Shown piece by piece: positions 37,489 through 45,397 of a DNA stretch of 56,949 bases. Both the position numbers and the translations under genes were made by a program. How positions within the stretch are numbered: position 1 is the stretch's first letter; every line of letters starts with the position of its first letter. The stretch covers positions 1 through 56,949 of the forward strand of contig DAIDJG010000094.1 in NCBI GenBank assembly GCA_027451445.1, given 5' to 3'. Under the pieces are notes generated by a model. The model made no database searches. It saw only the letters and a list, made by a program, of their open reading frames with translations, and had not been told where the DNA came from. The DNA comes from Singulisphaera sp. Its GTDB lineage: Bacteria > Planctomycetota > Planctomycetia > Isosphaerales > Isosphaeraceae.

Positions 37489-38481
37489 TCAACGCGGCTG
37501 ATCGCTCCGATGTTTGCGAAGCGCCTCGAGGGTTCGGGTCATGTCCGGTGGGAGCGGGGCCTCGAAGCTTAGCGGCTGGCCTGTGAGCGGGTGGACCAGC
37601 CGGAGCGAGTGCGCATGAAGCGCCTGGCGATCGAGGAGGACCTGGGCGTCGTCCGTGGTCGTGATGTCCTCGAACGTGATTCGGTCGCGGCCGGAGTAGA
37701 GCTTGTCGGCGAGGATCGGACAGCCGATGTGCGCGAGGTGAACGCGAATCTGATGCGTCCGTCCCGTTGATGGCTTGCAGCGCACCAATGCGAATCCTCG
37801 GAAGCGTTCCAGAACCTCGTAGAACGTGAGTGCTTCCTTGCCGCCGTCTTCGGGGAGGCGGATCGCCATCTTTTCCCGGTTTGTCGGATGCGGGCCAATC
37901 GGTCGCTCGATGTAGTCGCTGTCGCACGGAGGGAAGCCCGAGACGAGCGCAAGATACTGCTTCTGGATGGTGCGCTGCTCGAACTGAAGCGCGAGTTGCC
38001 GGTGTGCGATGTCATCTTTCGCCACAATCAACAGGCCGGTTGTGTCGCGGTCGAGGCGGTGGACGATCCCGGGTCGGTTCTCACCGGCGAGCGTTGAGAG
38101 CGAGTCGAAGTGGAACTGAAGCGCATTGACAAGCGTTCCCGACCAGTGCCCTTTGGCCGGGTGCGTGACCATGCCCGGGGGCTTGTTCACGATCGTGAAG
38201 GCCGCGTCTTCGAAGACGACATCGATGGGGATCTCTTCAGGAACGGGCGCCGTGTCGGCCAGCTCCGGGAGCCAGACGCGAATCTCATCACCCAGCCGAA
38301 CGCGGTACGACGCTTTCACGGGCTGCCCGTTGACCAGAACGGCCTGCGCGTCGATCACTTTTTGGAAAACGCTGCGCGAATAGTCCGGGTAACGGCTCGA
38401 CAAATACGCGTCGATCCGCTTCCCCTCCATGCGGGCCTTTACCGTGAAACTACTGGGTGTCTTTGAGAGTTCGGGCGGCAT
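37489..38481 (-). CDS. RluA-family pseudouridine synthase (RluD-like)
   Basis: About 330 residues. An S4 RNA-binding domain (about 18-70, RIDAYLSSRYPDYSRSVFQK) is followed by the catalytic domain with HRLDRDTTGLL, where Asp144 is the nucleophile that turns uridine into pseudouridine. The GRTHQIRVHL and LHAHSL motifs are also present. RluD and relatives act on helix 69 of 23S rRNA, but RluB/C-type targets cannot be excluded. The ATG at 38481 begins shortly before the S4 domain; a GTG 42 bases upstream is possible. It is convergent with the membrane-fusion protein gene. Confidence 0.9.
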   Translation of the reverse strand: MPPELSKTPSSFTVKARMEGKRIDAYLSSRYPDYSRSVFQKVIDAQAVLVNGQPVKASYRVRLGDEIRVWLPELADTAPVPEEIPIDVVFEDAAFTIVNKPPGMVTHPAKGHWSGTLVNALQFHFDSLSTLAGENRPGIVHRLDRDTTGLLIVAKDDIAHRQLALQFEQRTIQKQYLALVSGFPPCDSDYIERPIGPHPTNREKMAIRLPEDGGKEALTFYEVLERFRGFALVRCKPSTGRTHQIRVHLAHIGCPILADKLYSGRDRITFEDITTTDDAQVLLDRQALHAHSLRLVHPLTGQPLSFEAPLPPDMTRTLEALRKHRSDQPR

Positions 38482-38586
38482 GGAATGAGGAGGGAAGACC
38501 GATTCCGGGGTGGTCGTTACCACCCCGGAGCGAATCGAGGTTCGGACGTGATAGGCCTTGAGATGAGCAGCCGAAGCCCGCTGTTC

Positions 38587-38943
38587 TCAGTTTGCGTTCT
38601 TTTTCTTCGCGGCGACTTCGATCTTGGAGGCAACGCCCTTGTCGTGGGTCACCGTCACGCCCATGCCTTTCCGGCCCTTTTCAATGGCTCTGCCGACACC
38701 CTTGGAGATCTTCTCCAGGTCAATCTTCGAGGAACCCTTCGGCGTGACGAAGTCTGTATCGTCCGTCGTGGTGATCTCGACTTCCTTGTCGCTCCCTTTC
38801 TCGACGACCGTCAGCTTCTTGCCCGCGACGTCAACCTTGGTGATGACGCCCATGAGCTCGTCCGCGATCACAGGACCCACGATCACGGCGAGGGCCATGA
38901 CGCCTGCAACGATGGACAGAAAAAATGTTCGGCGGTTCTTCAT
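38587..38943 (-). CDS. Small secreted hypothetical protein
   Basis: A 118-residue protein with a clear signal peptide (MKNRRTFFLSIVAGVMALAV, cleaved near IADE). The mature part is very rich in lysine, threonine and aspartate, and looks like one small beta fold (GVITKVDVAGKKLTVVEKG). It ends in a lysine-rich AAKKKNAN tail. A GAGGAG ribosome site lies about 11 bases upstream. It has no recognised family and no obvious partner. Confidence 0.7.
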   Translation of the reverse strand: MKNRRTFFLSIVAGVMALAVIVGPVIADELMGVITKVDVAGKKLTVVEKGSDKEVEITTTDDTDFVTPKGSSKIDLEKISKGVGRAIEKGRKGMGVTVTHDKGVASKIEVAAKKKNAN

Positions 38944-39152
38944 AGGACCAGAATCTCCTCGAACCTGAGCGGCTCAACGCCCAGGCATGCGCCGGTCGCG
39001 GTCCTGACAGGGAACGCGTCTAGAGACAGCACACGCCGTGGCTGGAGGCGGCCTATTATCAACCCCGGCATTCCAGGAAGGTAGTGAAAAGCCCCGCGGC
39101 AACGCTGTTTTTGACCAGCCCCCCACCATGCTCTCATGGTGGACTGGGTCCT

Positions 39153-40109
39153 CTACGGCTTCGACTTGGCGGGTGGCGCAAACACGTCCGGTGGCAGTTC
39201 CGCCTTCGGCGTGGAGCCATCAGTTGATCCGGGTTCGGTTGCCGCCTTGTCTTTGGGCGGCGGTGGCGGAAGAAGCACGGGCGCCGGCATCTCGTCCTTG
39301 GTCGCGGTTTTCTCCGAATCCGACTTGGTTGGCGTTGGCGGGAGCAGGGACGGAGGAAGGAGACTCGAAGCGTCCGGTACACCTCCGACCGGCGGATGGC
39401 CTAACGGTAGCGAGAAAGGATTACCCTCGCCAGCGGGCGGAAGCGTCGCGGTCATCGGTTTGAATTCATAAAGCTGCTTGTAGAACGCGACGCTCTCGGG
39501 CTTGCGCAGCGTTTCGGCGGTTTCTCGCGCGAGCTTTGCATCGGCGGTGTCCGGCCACGTCTTCGCCACGAGCTCATATTTCTCGATGGCCCGGTCGAGC
39601 TTGTTGCTCGCCTCGAGCGACCGTGCCAGGCCGAGCAAGGCCGCGCGCTTCATCGGGTCGCCGTCGGGTGTCTCATCGGCAACCTTCTGGAAGAGGTCGA
39701 TCGCCTTGCGTAGCTGAGGTTCAGCCGCGTCACGATTCTGGGGTAGGTCGAGAAACCCCTTCTCATAGAATTCCGCGGCCGACTGCAAGAGCGCCCACTG
39801 CGCGGCCGGCGACTTCGGGAATTTCTCGGCCAGCTCGGCCCGTTCGCTGGGAGTCTTGGTGTTCTGCAACTCGTTCCATGCTTCGTCCGACTGGGCTCGG
39901 CCCAGTGAGATCCCGCTCCCCAGGACGGCTAACCCGACCACCACGAGCACAAGAGCGCCCAGCAGGCTCCAAAAACGCGTCGGGTTGTCCATCGCCCGGC
40001 GCAGCCAGCGCGCCAGCAGATTCAAATCCTCTTCGGGATTATGAATCACCGTGGGGACGACGTGTTGCAATTGGTGTTTCACCACGGGCGAGCGCGGCTC
40101 GTCTTTCAT
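39153..40109 (-). CDS. Membrane-anchored TPR-like protein
   Basis: A 318-residue protein. A cytoplasmic N-terminus of about 40 residues and a single membrane helix (about 46-70, WSLLGALVLVVVGLAVLGSG) are followed by helical tetratricopeptide-like repeats (about 75-215, with SAAEFYEKGFLDLPQNRD and LLGLARSLEASNKLDRAIEKY). The C-terminal 100 residues are a proline-rich, low-complexity tail. The topology resembles YfgM/BamD-type helper proteins, which support envelope assembly, but no specific family is claimed. It stands on its own between the small secreted protein gene and the PilZ gene. Confidence 0.7.
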   Translation of the reverse strand: MKDEPRSPVVKHQLQHVVPTVIHNPEEDLNLLARWLRRAMDNPTRFWSLLGALVLVVVGLAVLGSGISLGRAQSDEAWNELQNTKTPSERAELAEKFPKSPAAQWALLQSAAEFYEKGFLDLPQNRDAAEPQLRKAIDLFQKVADETPDGDPMKRAALLGLARSLEASNKLDRAIEKYELVAKTWPDTADAKLARETAETLRKPESVAFYKQLYEFKPMTATLPPAGEGNPFSLPLGHPPVGGVPDASSLLPPSLLPPTPTKSDSEKTATKDEMPAPVLLPPPPPKDKAATEPGSTDGSTPKAELPPDVFAPPAKSKP

Positions 40110-40288
40110 CCTAGGTCTCGCTTAGATCCTGAAGCGACGACGGGGACTCTTCCTTTTCCCGTCGATGCACATTCCCCAGGCTATGCTACCATTTTCGCCG
40201 GCAGGCTTTCAACCTGGCTCAACGGTTCGGAGATCGCACGACGGCCGCCCGTCTCTCGGCGCATGTTCTCGCTGAGCTTGGCTCAACG

Positions 40289-40699
40289 TCACGGGCGATC
40301 GGTCTTGGGGCGCGGAGGGACGGGGCGCTCGGTTCCGAAGTTTGCGATCGCCGCCTTGAAGAAGTCGAACGGGCACGATGCCGGGAAGGTCACCCGGAGC
40401 ACATGCATTCCCCGCCGGACGACTTCGGCATCGACCACCGTCATCTCGATCCAACCGAACTGGGGCGACTCTTGCAGGCAGATCCACACCGCGGTCTCGA
40501 GCGGAGGCAGTGTTTCCGCCAGCAGCGAGGCGCCGGTGAGACTAAGATCCTTCAACAACGCATCGGTGGTGCGGTATTCATCACCTTCCCACCAACCGAG
40601 GAGAAGGCGGTGACAGATCGTCGAATAACGCAGCGCCCCTCGGCGGTCGTCTTGCTGTGCGGGCGGCGGTGGGGGAACAGTACCGTTCGTTTCGCGCAT
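40289..40699 (-). CDS. PilZ domain protein
   Basis: About 136 residues. After a proline-rich lead, the two PilZ motifs are present: RxxxR (Arg20 to Arg24, RRGALR) and DxSxxG (DLSLTG, 51-56). They fit a c-di-GMP receptor, followed by the small beta-barrel. The ATG at 40699 is selected because GGAG lies 11 bases upstream, and the frame further up has no domain content. It probably binds c-di-GMP and acts as an adaptor in motility, polysaccharide or surface control; the partner is not evident. Confidence 0.75.
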   Translation of the reverse strand: MRETNGTVPPPPPAQQDDRRGALRYSTICHRLLLGWWEGDEYRTTDALLKDLSLTGASLLAETLPPLETAVWICLQESPQFGWIEMTVVDAEVVRRGMHVLRVTFPASCPFDFFKAAIANFGTERPVPPRPKTDRP

Positions 40700-40835
40700 G
40701 GTTTGGTGACTCCATTTGCAAAACTCTAGGTTGCCGATTCGGGCCGCTGAGACTTGCGTTGGAAAAAAACGTAACGTGAGCTCTAAGCGCGCCGGCACGA
40801 GTAAAGTCGTCAACTTTTTACCGTTGCGAAACATC

Positions 40836-40994
40836 GGGAGGGCGAGGCTCCGTCCGAGCCAGCCTTGTTCCGATGACGAGTCTTCGAGTCATTGGAACAT
40901 CGCGAGCCGTGAGCGAGCGTCGACGCGCGGTGATCCCGCGGCTCGAAGACTTGCCTCGGGATCAAAGCTGGCTCGGACGGAGCCTCGCCCTCCC
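40836..40994. repeat. REPIN-like compound palindrome, second full copy
   Basis: Outer arms 40836-40863 and 40967-40994 are a perfect 28-bp inverted repeat, identical to the arms at 9277-9441. Hairpin one pairs 40866-40877 with 40888-40899 (12 positions, one G-T wobble), loop GAGTCTTCGA. Hairpin two pairs 40932-40941 with 40954-40963 (9 of 10), with the loop core GTCTTCGA on the minus strand. Stem sequences differ from the first copy. It fills most of the gap between the PilZ gene and the flavoprotein gene. Confidence 0.9.
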
Positions 40995-41029
40995 AAATCC
41001 ATGAATGATGCTTCGTTGACTCGAAGGCT

Positions 41030-41695
41030 TTATTTGTGCCCGAGCCCTTCGGTCGACTCCGTCGTCGAAGCCCACAATCGCACCGTCTCTGCCAAGACCG
41101 CGACTTCGGCCATCGCCCCCACGCCGACATCCCCGCAGGCGAGCCGCTTCGCCTGGGGTGGAACCAACACCAACCGGGGCGCATGCCGCGCGAAGATTTC
41201 GGCCGCGGCGTCGAGCTCCCACGAATCCGGTAGGGCACCCTCTGCGCGATCGCTCAACAGCAACCGCAGATGACGGAGCGTCACCGGGCTCTGCCACATA
41301 AGAGTGTTCATCGCAGGCGCCAGGATGACGGGTCGCGTGAAGTCCCAGGCACGGAAGACACAGGTCAGGAAGTTGTCAGAAAGACCCAAGGTGAATTTCG
41401 CGAGCGTATTCGCATCAAGCGGCGCAACGATCAACAGATCGGCCCACTGGCGGAATGCGATGTGAAGCACAGGATCATCGCGCTGGTACCGGTCGCCGGC
41501 CCATTCGTCGGCATCCCGAAAGAGCGGGCCGCCCGAGGGATCGACAGGGCCGAGTGCGCAGGGGTCGAAGAAATGGAGCGCGGGCTCGGTCGCGACCACG
41601 CGCACTTCGTGCCCTTGCCCGACGAGCGCCTCAAAGAGCGCAGGCGTTCGTATGGCCGCGACGGAGCCGGTCACGCCCAGGAGGATCCGCGCCAT
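41030..41695 (-). CDS. CoaC-like flavoprotein (phosphopantothenoylcysteine decarboxylase)
   Basis: A 221-residue flavoprotein of the HFCD family. It has an N-terminal FMN site (LLGVTGSVAAIRTPAL), the active-site His78 (LHIAFRQWADLLIVAP), the PAMN motif (127-130, in APAMNTLMWQSP) and the LACGDVGVGAMAE clamp region. It is expected to decarboxylate 4'-phosphopantothenoylcysteine to 4'-phosphopantetheine in coenzyme A synthesis. It carries no CoaB synthetase domain, so CoaB must be elsewhere. The ATG at 41695 starts the fold exactly; the frame extends further upstream but overlaps the preceding gene. Confidence 0.85.
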   Translation of the reverse strand: MARILLGVTGSVAAIRTPALFEALVGQGHEVRVVATEPALHFFDPCALGPVDPSGGPLFRDADEWAGDRYQRDDPVLHIAFRQWADLLIVAPLDANTLAKFTLGLSDNFLTCVFRAWDFTRPVILAPAMNTLMWQSPVTLRHLRLLLSDRAEGALPDSWELDAAAEIFARHAPRLVLVPPQAKRLACGDVGVGAMAEVAVLAETVRLWASTTESTEGLGHK

Positions 41696-41775
41696 CAGCG
41701 TCTCGCGACATGGTTCACGGGGAGACCGGCGGGGGGAGAGCCCGCCGTCATGAAGGGAACTCGACCGGGATTCGC

Positions 41776-42015
41776 TCAGCGGCGATCGGCCGAGAGGGGC
41801 TCGACCGTTTCGTTGATCGCGCGCGTCAGGTTGTTCCAAAGTTCCCTGCGCAGTTGGTAAGTCTCGCGACGGGTCAGCAGGAGCCGCTCCGAGGCCCTTT
41901 GCGTCAACACCGTCACAATCGCCTTGAGGTCGGTTTGAACCAATCCCTCGAGGCCCTCGAGCTCGTGAGGCAAATCCAGCGCTTGAAGTGAAATCTGTTG
42001 GTGACAAGCAGCCAT
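41776..42015 (-). CDS. Small hypothetical protein upstream of CoaC-like gene
   Basis: A 79-residue, highly charged, helical protein (LVQTDLKAIVTVLTQRASERLLLTRRE). The reason to believe it is its AAGGAGGG ribosome site at 42022-42029, 6 bases before the ATG. In other bacteria the small omega subunit of RNA polymerase (rpoZ) often precedes coaBC, but the sequence lacks enough of that family's signature for me to call it. It lies 80 bases upstream of the CoaC-like gene on the same strand. Confidence 0.55.
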   Translation of the reverse strand: MAACHQQISLQALDLPHELEGLEGLVQTDLKAIVTVLTQRASERLLLTRRETYQLRRELWNNLTRAINETVEPLSADRR

Positions 42016-42471
42016 TCAGAACCCTCCTTGGCTGAGAGGGAAAGGCGGATGCACGGATTCCTTACCGCGCGTGCTGAGAGGCTAATCCGCCTTCAAGCCT
42101 CCAGTCAAGTTTTTTCCGTTCGAACTTCTCGTTCGCATGAAAGTCGTAAGGACGTCGATTCGACAGATCGTCGACTCTCTTTACCATATACGTACGCAAC
42201 TGCCGCGCCGTTCTTTCCTTTTAGCCTAGAATACGATTTCCGCAGAAGACAGCGAATTCCCCGGTCGGTTCGATGACTGAGAACAGCTCCCGCTTAGAGT
42301 CTGTCCCAATAGTGCGAGAAGCGTGGAAATGGGGACTGGCTCCGGACGTCTTCGAACGGTGCCAGTCTCCATTTCCACGCTTCTCGCTCCGCCGGAAAAG
42401 GGGGACAGGCACCTCGAAGACTCGGAGCCAGTCCCCCTTTTCCGGCTCCGCTTCGCTTCCGGGACAGACTC
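42016..42471. other. Intergenic region mostly filled by a repeat
   Basis: About 455 bases. The left half (42016-42292) has a lower GC share than neighbours and probably holds the promoter of the leftward small gene; no gene is seen. The right half is the nested palindrome 42293-42475. Confidence 0.5.
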
Positions 42472-42475
42472 TTAG
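42293..42475. repeat. Nested double-hairpin palindrome, second repeat family
   Basis: Outer arms 42293-42307 and 42461-42475 match at 14 of 15 positions. Hairpin A: 42314-42340 with 42361-42387 (26 of 27). Hairpin B: 42391-42410 with 42427-42446 (19 of 20). Loop A contains GTCTTCGA on the plus strand and loop B on the minus strand, so two opposed units are joined. Arm and stem sequences are unrelated to the 9277 family. The right arm overlaps the stop codon of the Mrr-like gene. Confidence 0.9.
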
Positions 42476-43296
42476 AACCACGCCGGCTCAGGTTCGCGCT
42501 GCGCGCCTGGGCCGAGTGCCTGCTGGACGAGCTCGACGAGCCGAGGACCGTCGATCAACTCGATGGGGTGCTCAGCGGCGAACTTTTCGGCCGCGAGTGA
42601 AAACGTGCGCGTCGTCACAAAGAACCCCTTGTGCCCGCGCAGATGCTGCATCGTACCGAGGAACTTCTGGAGCTCGGGAGAACCGACGACTCCCCGACTG
42701 TGATACTTGCACTGAACGATCGCGAGCAACCCAGCGCGCTGAACGCGCAGGTCGGCCCCCTGATCGCCCGTGCCACCGACTTGCTCAACCTCGTAACCCA
42801 TCGCCTCAAACAGCTCGCCGACGAACTCCTCGAAACCCTCAGGAGTCAACGACGCGAGCTGCGCGAGCTTGAGATCCGCGCGCTGGGCCTGCCGGCGCAG
42901 TCGCTCGACTGCCTCGCGGCCGTCGCGAACCGAGTCACGCAGGGCTTGCACACGTGTTTCCGTCGCAGCGCGTTCCACACCGTCGAGGCGCGCTGCATAA
43001 CGTTCGACTTTGAACAAAGCATTCTCGATCGTGTTGTCGAGCCTCGTCCGCTCCGCGCGGGTGAGCTGATTCTGAAACCTCCGAAAGATCGCGAAGTCCA
43101 GGTGTTCGAACGCCCCGGCCAACTCTTCGGGAGAGCGGATCGCGGGTGCTTCTTCCTGATACGGAACCGTGGTCCAGAGCAATCCTTGATGCTCACTTGA
43201 CGTTGCTCGGTCCTCAGCGGCGTGGGTCTTGAGCCACTCCAGGATCATCGAGGCGCACTGCGGTCCCAGACACTCCTTCGCAGGTTGTTCTTTCAC
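42472..43296 (-). CDS. Mrr-like restriction endonuclease-fold protein
   Basis: About 274 residues. An N-terminal part with two cysteines (ECLGPQC) precedes a helical, coiled-coil-like middle (about 80-145). The C-terminal 120 residues are an Mrr_cat nuclease: GFEEFVGELFEAMGYEVEQV, then Asp182 in DQGADLRV, and Gln195-x-Lys197 in VQCKYHSRG, followed by ELIDGPRLVEL. Mrr enzymes cut methylated or foreign DNA. No methyltransferase or specificity partner is adjacent, so it would be a stand-alone type IV-like nuclease. The start is taken as GTG 43296 with an AGGA site; ATG 43248 is the alternative. The stop lies in the nested palindrome. Confidence 0.8.
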   Translation of the reverse strand: MKEQPAKECLGPQCASMILEWLKTHAAEDRATSSEHQGLLWTTVPYQEEAPAIRSPEELAGAFEHLDFAIFRRFQNQLTRAERTRLDNTIENALFKVERYAARLDGVERAATETRVQALRDSVRDGREAVERLRRQAQRADLKLAQLASLTPEGFEEFVGELFEAMGYEVEQVGGTGDQGADLRVQRAGLLAIVQCKYHSRGVVGSPELQKFLGTMQHLRGHKGFFVTTRTFSLAAEKFAAEHPIELIDGPRLVELVQQALGPGAQREPEPAWF

Positions 43297-43391
43297 GACC
43301 TTGTTCCTAACTACGTCGGACCTTGAACGCCGTGACAGCCGATTCCTTCTCGGGGCGTTTCGCAGACCAAGGGACGCTTTCTTGATGACCC

Positions 43392-43455
43392 AACAGCACC
43401 AACGCCCGCTGCGACGGTGGATTGCCGTCGGGCGGGCGCTGCGCAGCGTGCTGTT
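43392..43455 (-). terminator. Three-step imperfect hairpin after the YHS-like gene
   Basis: AACAGCAC (43392-43399) pairs with 43448-43455, CGCCCGC (43403-43409) with 43432-43438, and GACGG (43413-43417) with 43425-43429, separated by internal loops. It begins at the end of the leftward YHS-like gene (stop at 43470) and is upstream of the Mrr-like start. It could end transcription, but there is no T-run. Confidence 0.45.
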
Positions 43456-43469
43456 ACGAACCGCATCGA

Positions 43470-44537
43470 TCAATTGCTGAGCGCTTTGATGCGGGCCGCG
43501 GCGACCTTGGCCTGCGGCGAGTCGGAATATTTCTTGACGATATCCTGATAGGACTTCAACGCCGCGGCGGTCTTTCCGGCTTTTTCGAGGTTCTGGGCGA
43601 TCTTCAGATCGGACGCTGCTTTGGCGGCCGCCTTGTCATCGGCCGGCTTGGCGGCGGGTTCGTCCGCCGGTTCGTCCGCTGTGGACTTCGCCTTCGGTGC
43701 CGATCCGGCCTTCTTCTTGGGCATGTCCTTCTTCTTCTTCGGCGTGTCGACGAGTCCTTCGAACGCACCATCATCCTTGCCACTGCTGGCGACGGCAGGC
43801 TTCGAGGGCGACTTGGCCTCCTGCTCGGCGCGGAGGGCGGCCTTCTTGACGTACTTCTCGGGGTTCTCGTTGAACTCGTCGCGGCAGCCGGTGCAGCAGA
43901 CCGGGTACGACTTCCCCTGGTAGCTCACCGTCAACGTCGCCGAGCCGCCAGTGAGGATGCACTTGGGCAAGTTGGCCGCCGCGGCGCCCGCAGCGAACGA
44001 CTCACCCTCTTTGGTAACGCCGATGTCATAAACGCGCTTGAACTGGGGCGAGTCGGCTTCCTTCTGCGACACCCAGATCGTGTAGCGGATCTTGTCGGCG
44101 TTGGGGAACATCACGATCTGTTCCTTCGCTTCACCCGCTTTGCCGACGAGGTCGAGCGTCAAGCGTTTGCCCGTCTTGTCGAGCGTGCCGACGAACGTGC
44201 GGGGCTTGCCGGCGGAGTCGGTCCCCTCAAGGGTGTATTGCTTCTTGGCGTCGTCGTAGGTGAGCTGGCCTTTCGCAATGGTCTTGTCCCCTTCCAGGGT
44301 CGCGGTCATCCCGACCGGCACGCCCTTGACGAACTTCCAGGCCCACATGTGCTTCTCTTCCCAACCCTTGACGCGATTGGCCAGGGGGACGCCCGCTCCT
44401 TTCCAGGCGCCGATCAGGTATTCGAACGGGGCAAGAGAGGGAGGGACATCCGCGTCTTCCGAGTCGGCGGCTCTCGCCGGCGCGATTCCCACGAGCACGA
44501 TCCCCAACAGTCCCAGCACCCCAATGCCTCGCGCCAT
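43470..44537 (-). CDS. Exported YHS-like metal-site protein with lysine-rich linker
   Basis: A 355-residue protein. A signal peptide (about 1-23) is followed by a beta-rich domain (about 35-180, with GAWKGAGVPLANRVKGWEEK) of the DUF1579-like type. A YHS/TRASH-like metal site follows: Cys193 in LPKCILTGG and CCTGC at 214-218. The CCTGCRDEFNENPEKYV end is the YHS signature and suggests copper or zinc binding. A lysine/alanine-rich spacer (about 235-300) leads to a short C-terminal TPR-like helical pair. Strong GGAGG lies about 7 bases before the ATG at 44537, shorter than the longest frame. A role in metal handling is an inference from the YHS motif. Confidence 0.8.
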   Translation of the reverse strand: MARGIGVLGLLGIVLVGIAPARAADSEDADVPPSLAPFEYLIGAWKGAGVPLANRVKGWEEKHMWAWKFVKGVPVGMTATLEGDKTIAKGQLTYDDAKKQYTLEGTDSAGKPRTFVGTLDKTGKRLTLDLVGKAGEAKEQIVMFPNADKIRYTIWVSQKEADSPQFKRVYDIGVTKEGESFAAGAAAANLPKCILTGGSATLTVSYQGKSYPVCCTGCRDEFNENPEKYVKKAALRAEQEAKSPSKPAVASSGKDDGAFEGLVDTPKKKKDMPKKKAGSAPKAKSTADEPADEPAAKPADDKAAAKAASDLKIAQNLEKAGKTAAALKSYQDIVKKYSDSPQAKVAAARIKALSN

Positions 44538-44692
44538 CGCCAAGCCTCCCTCCGGGACCGTCAAAGGCCCCACCGAGTTTCCGACCAGACTCGCCAGCAT
44601 GCATCATTGTAGCAAGGCAACTGGATGGAAACATCCCTCTACCGGGCCAAATCGGAATCCCGTTTGGGCCGTGGCGGATGGAGATGATGAGT

Positions 44693-45397
44693 TCACGTGA
44701 CCGCCTCGTCCGAGCGTGGAGTCACCGGCAGCCTCCCAGGTTTCTCGGGGTTGCTCACGATGTAGATCGTCTGAATGCGGCCGTGGACGGGATCGAGGAT
44801 CAGGGCGCTGATCGGCCGGTCGTTCGCGTAGGTAAGGATTCCGGGATGGCCGTTGATCTCGGCCGTTCGTACAGTGCGCTGCGCTGGCACTCGCGTACGC
44901 AGTGCCCCAATCATGAAGCGGACGACGCGATCGGCCCCCCGGATCGGCCGCAAGGCCGCCGATGCCTTGCCGCCGCCGTCAGTCCAGAGGACGACGTCCT
45001 CGGCGAGAAGCGAGACCAGTCCCTGAAGGTCGCCGTCGTCGCTCGCTTTGAGGAACTGCCCCATGAGCTCCTCCCCTCGCTGGGGCGACGGCTCGAACCG
45101 AGGCCGTCTCTGGGCGAGCTGCTATCGTGCTCGCCGCAGCAACTGCCGGCAGTTCACTTCGCACTTGCCGAGGATCTGTCCGATCTCCGCAAACTCGTAG
45201 TCGAAGATCTCGCGCAACAGAAATACCGACCGTTCCACGGGTGAGAGACTCTCGAGCAGCACCAGGAACGCCATCGAGAGCGCCTCGGCGAGCCGGTCGT
45301 CGCTCTCTTCGGCCCCTCGCAGCGTGACCAGGGCTCCGGTAGCCACGGTCCGACGTAATGTTCGCGATTCGCTCGGGCGGACCTGCGGCTCGCTCAT
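44693..45397 (-). pseudogene. Truncated ECF41-type (SigJ-like) sigma factor with internal amber codon
   Basis: The frame reads, from 45397, a linker, then the sigma region 4 (LSPVERSVFLLREIFDYEF and GKCEVNCRQLLRRAR), then a TAG at 45122-45124. It continues in the same frame with QLAQRRPRFE and the SnoaL-like C-terminal domain of ECF41 factors (LWTDGGGKASAALRP, HPGILTYANDRPI, TIYIVSNPEK). In intact relatives this is one protein. A single C-to-T change (CAG to TAG) would explain the stop. The whole sigma region 2, which binds the -10 element, is missing from the N-terminus. The gene therefore looks dead or is a decaying remnant. Alternatively the two halves are made separately, from the ATG at 45064, which has GGAG just upstream. 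Confidence 0.8.

Noticed and set aside
41696-42007. Longer CoaC-like protein starting at 42007
   Set aside because: The extra N-terminal part has no fold and overlaps the 79-residue gene that has a strong ribosome site; the flavin fold starts at 41695.
44693-45397. Frameshift in the ECF41 pseudogene
   Set aside because: Both halves lie in the same frame; the break is a single TAG, not a shift.
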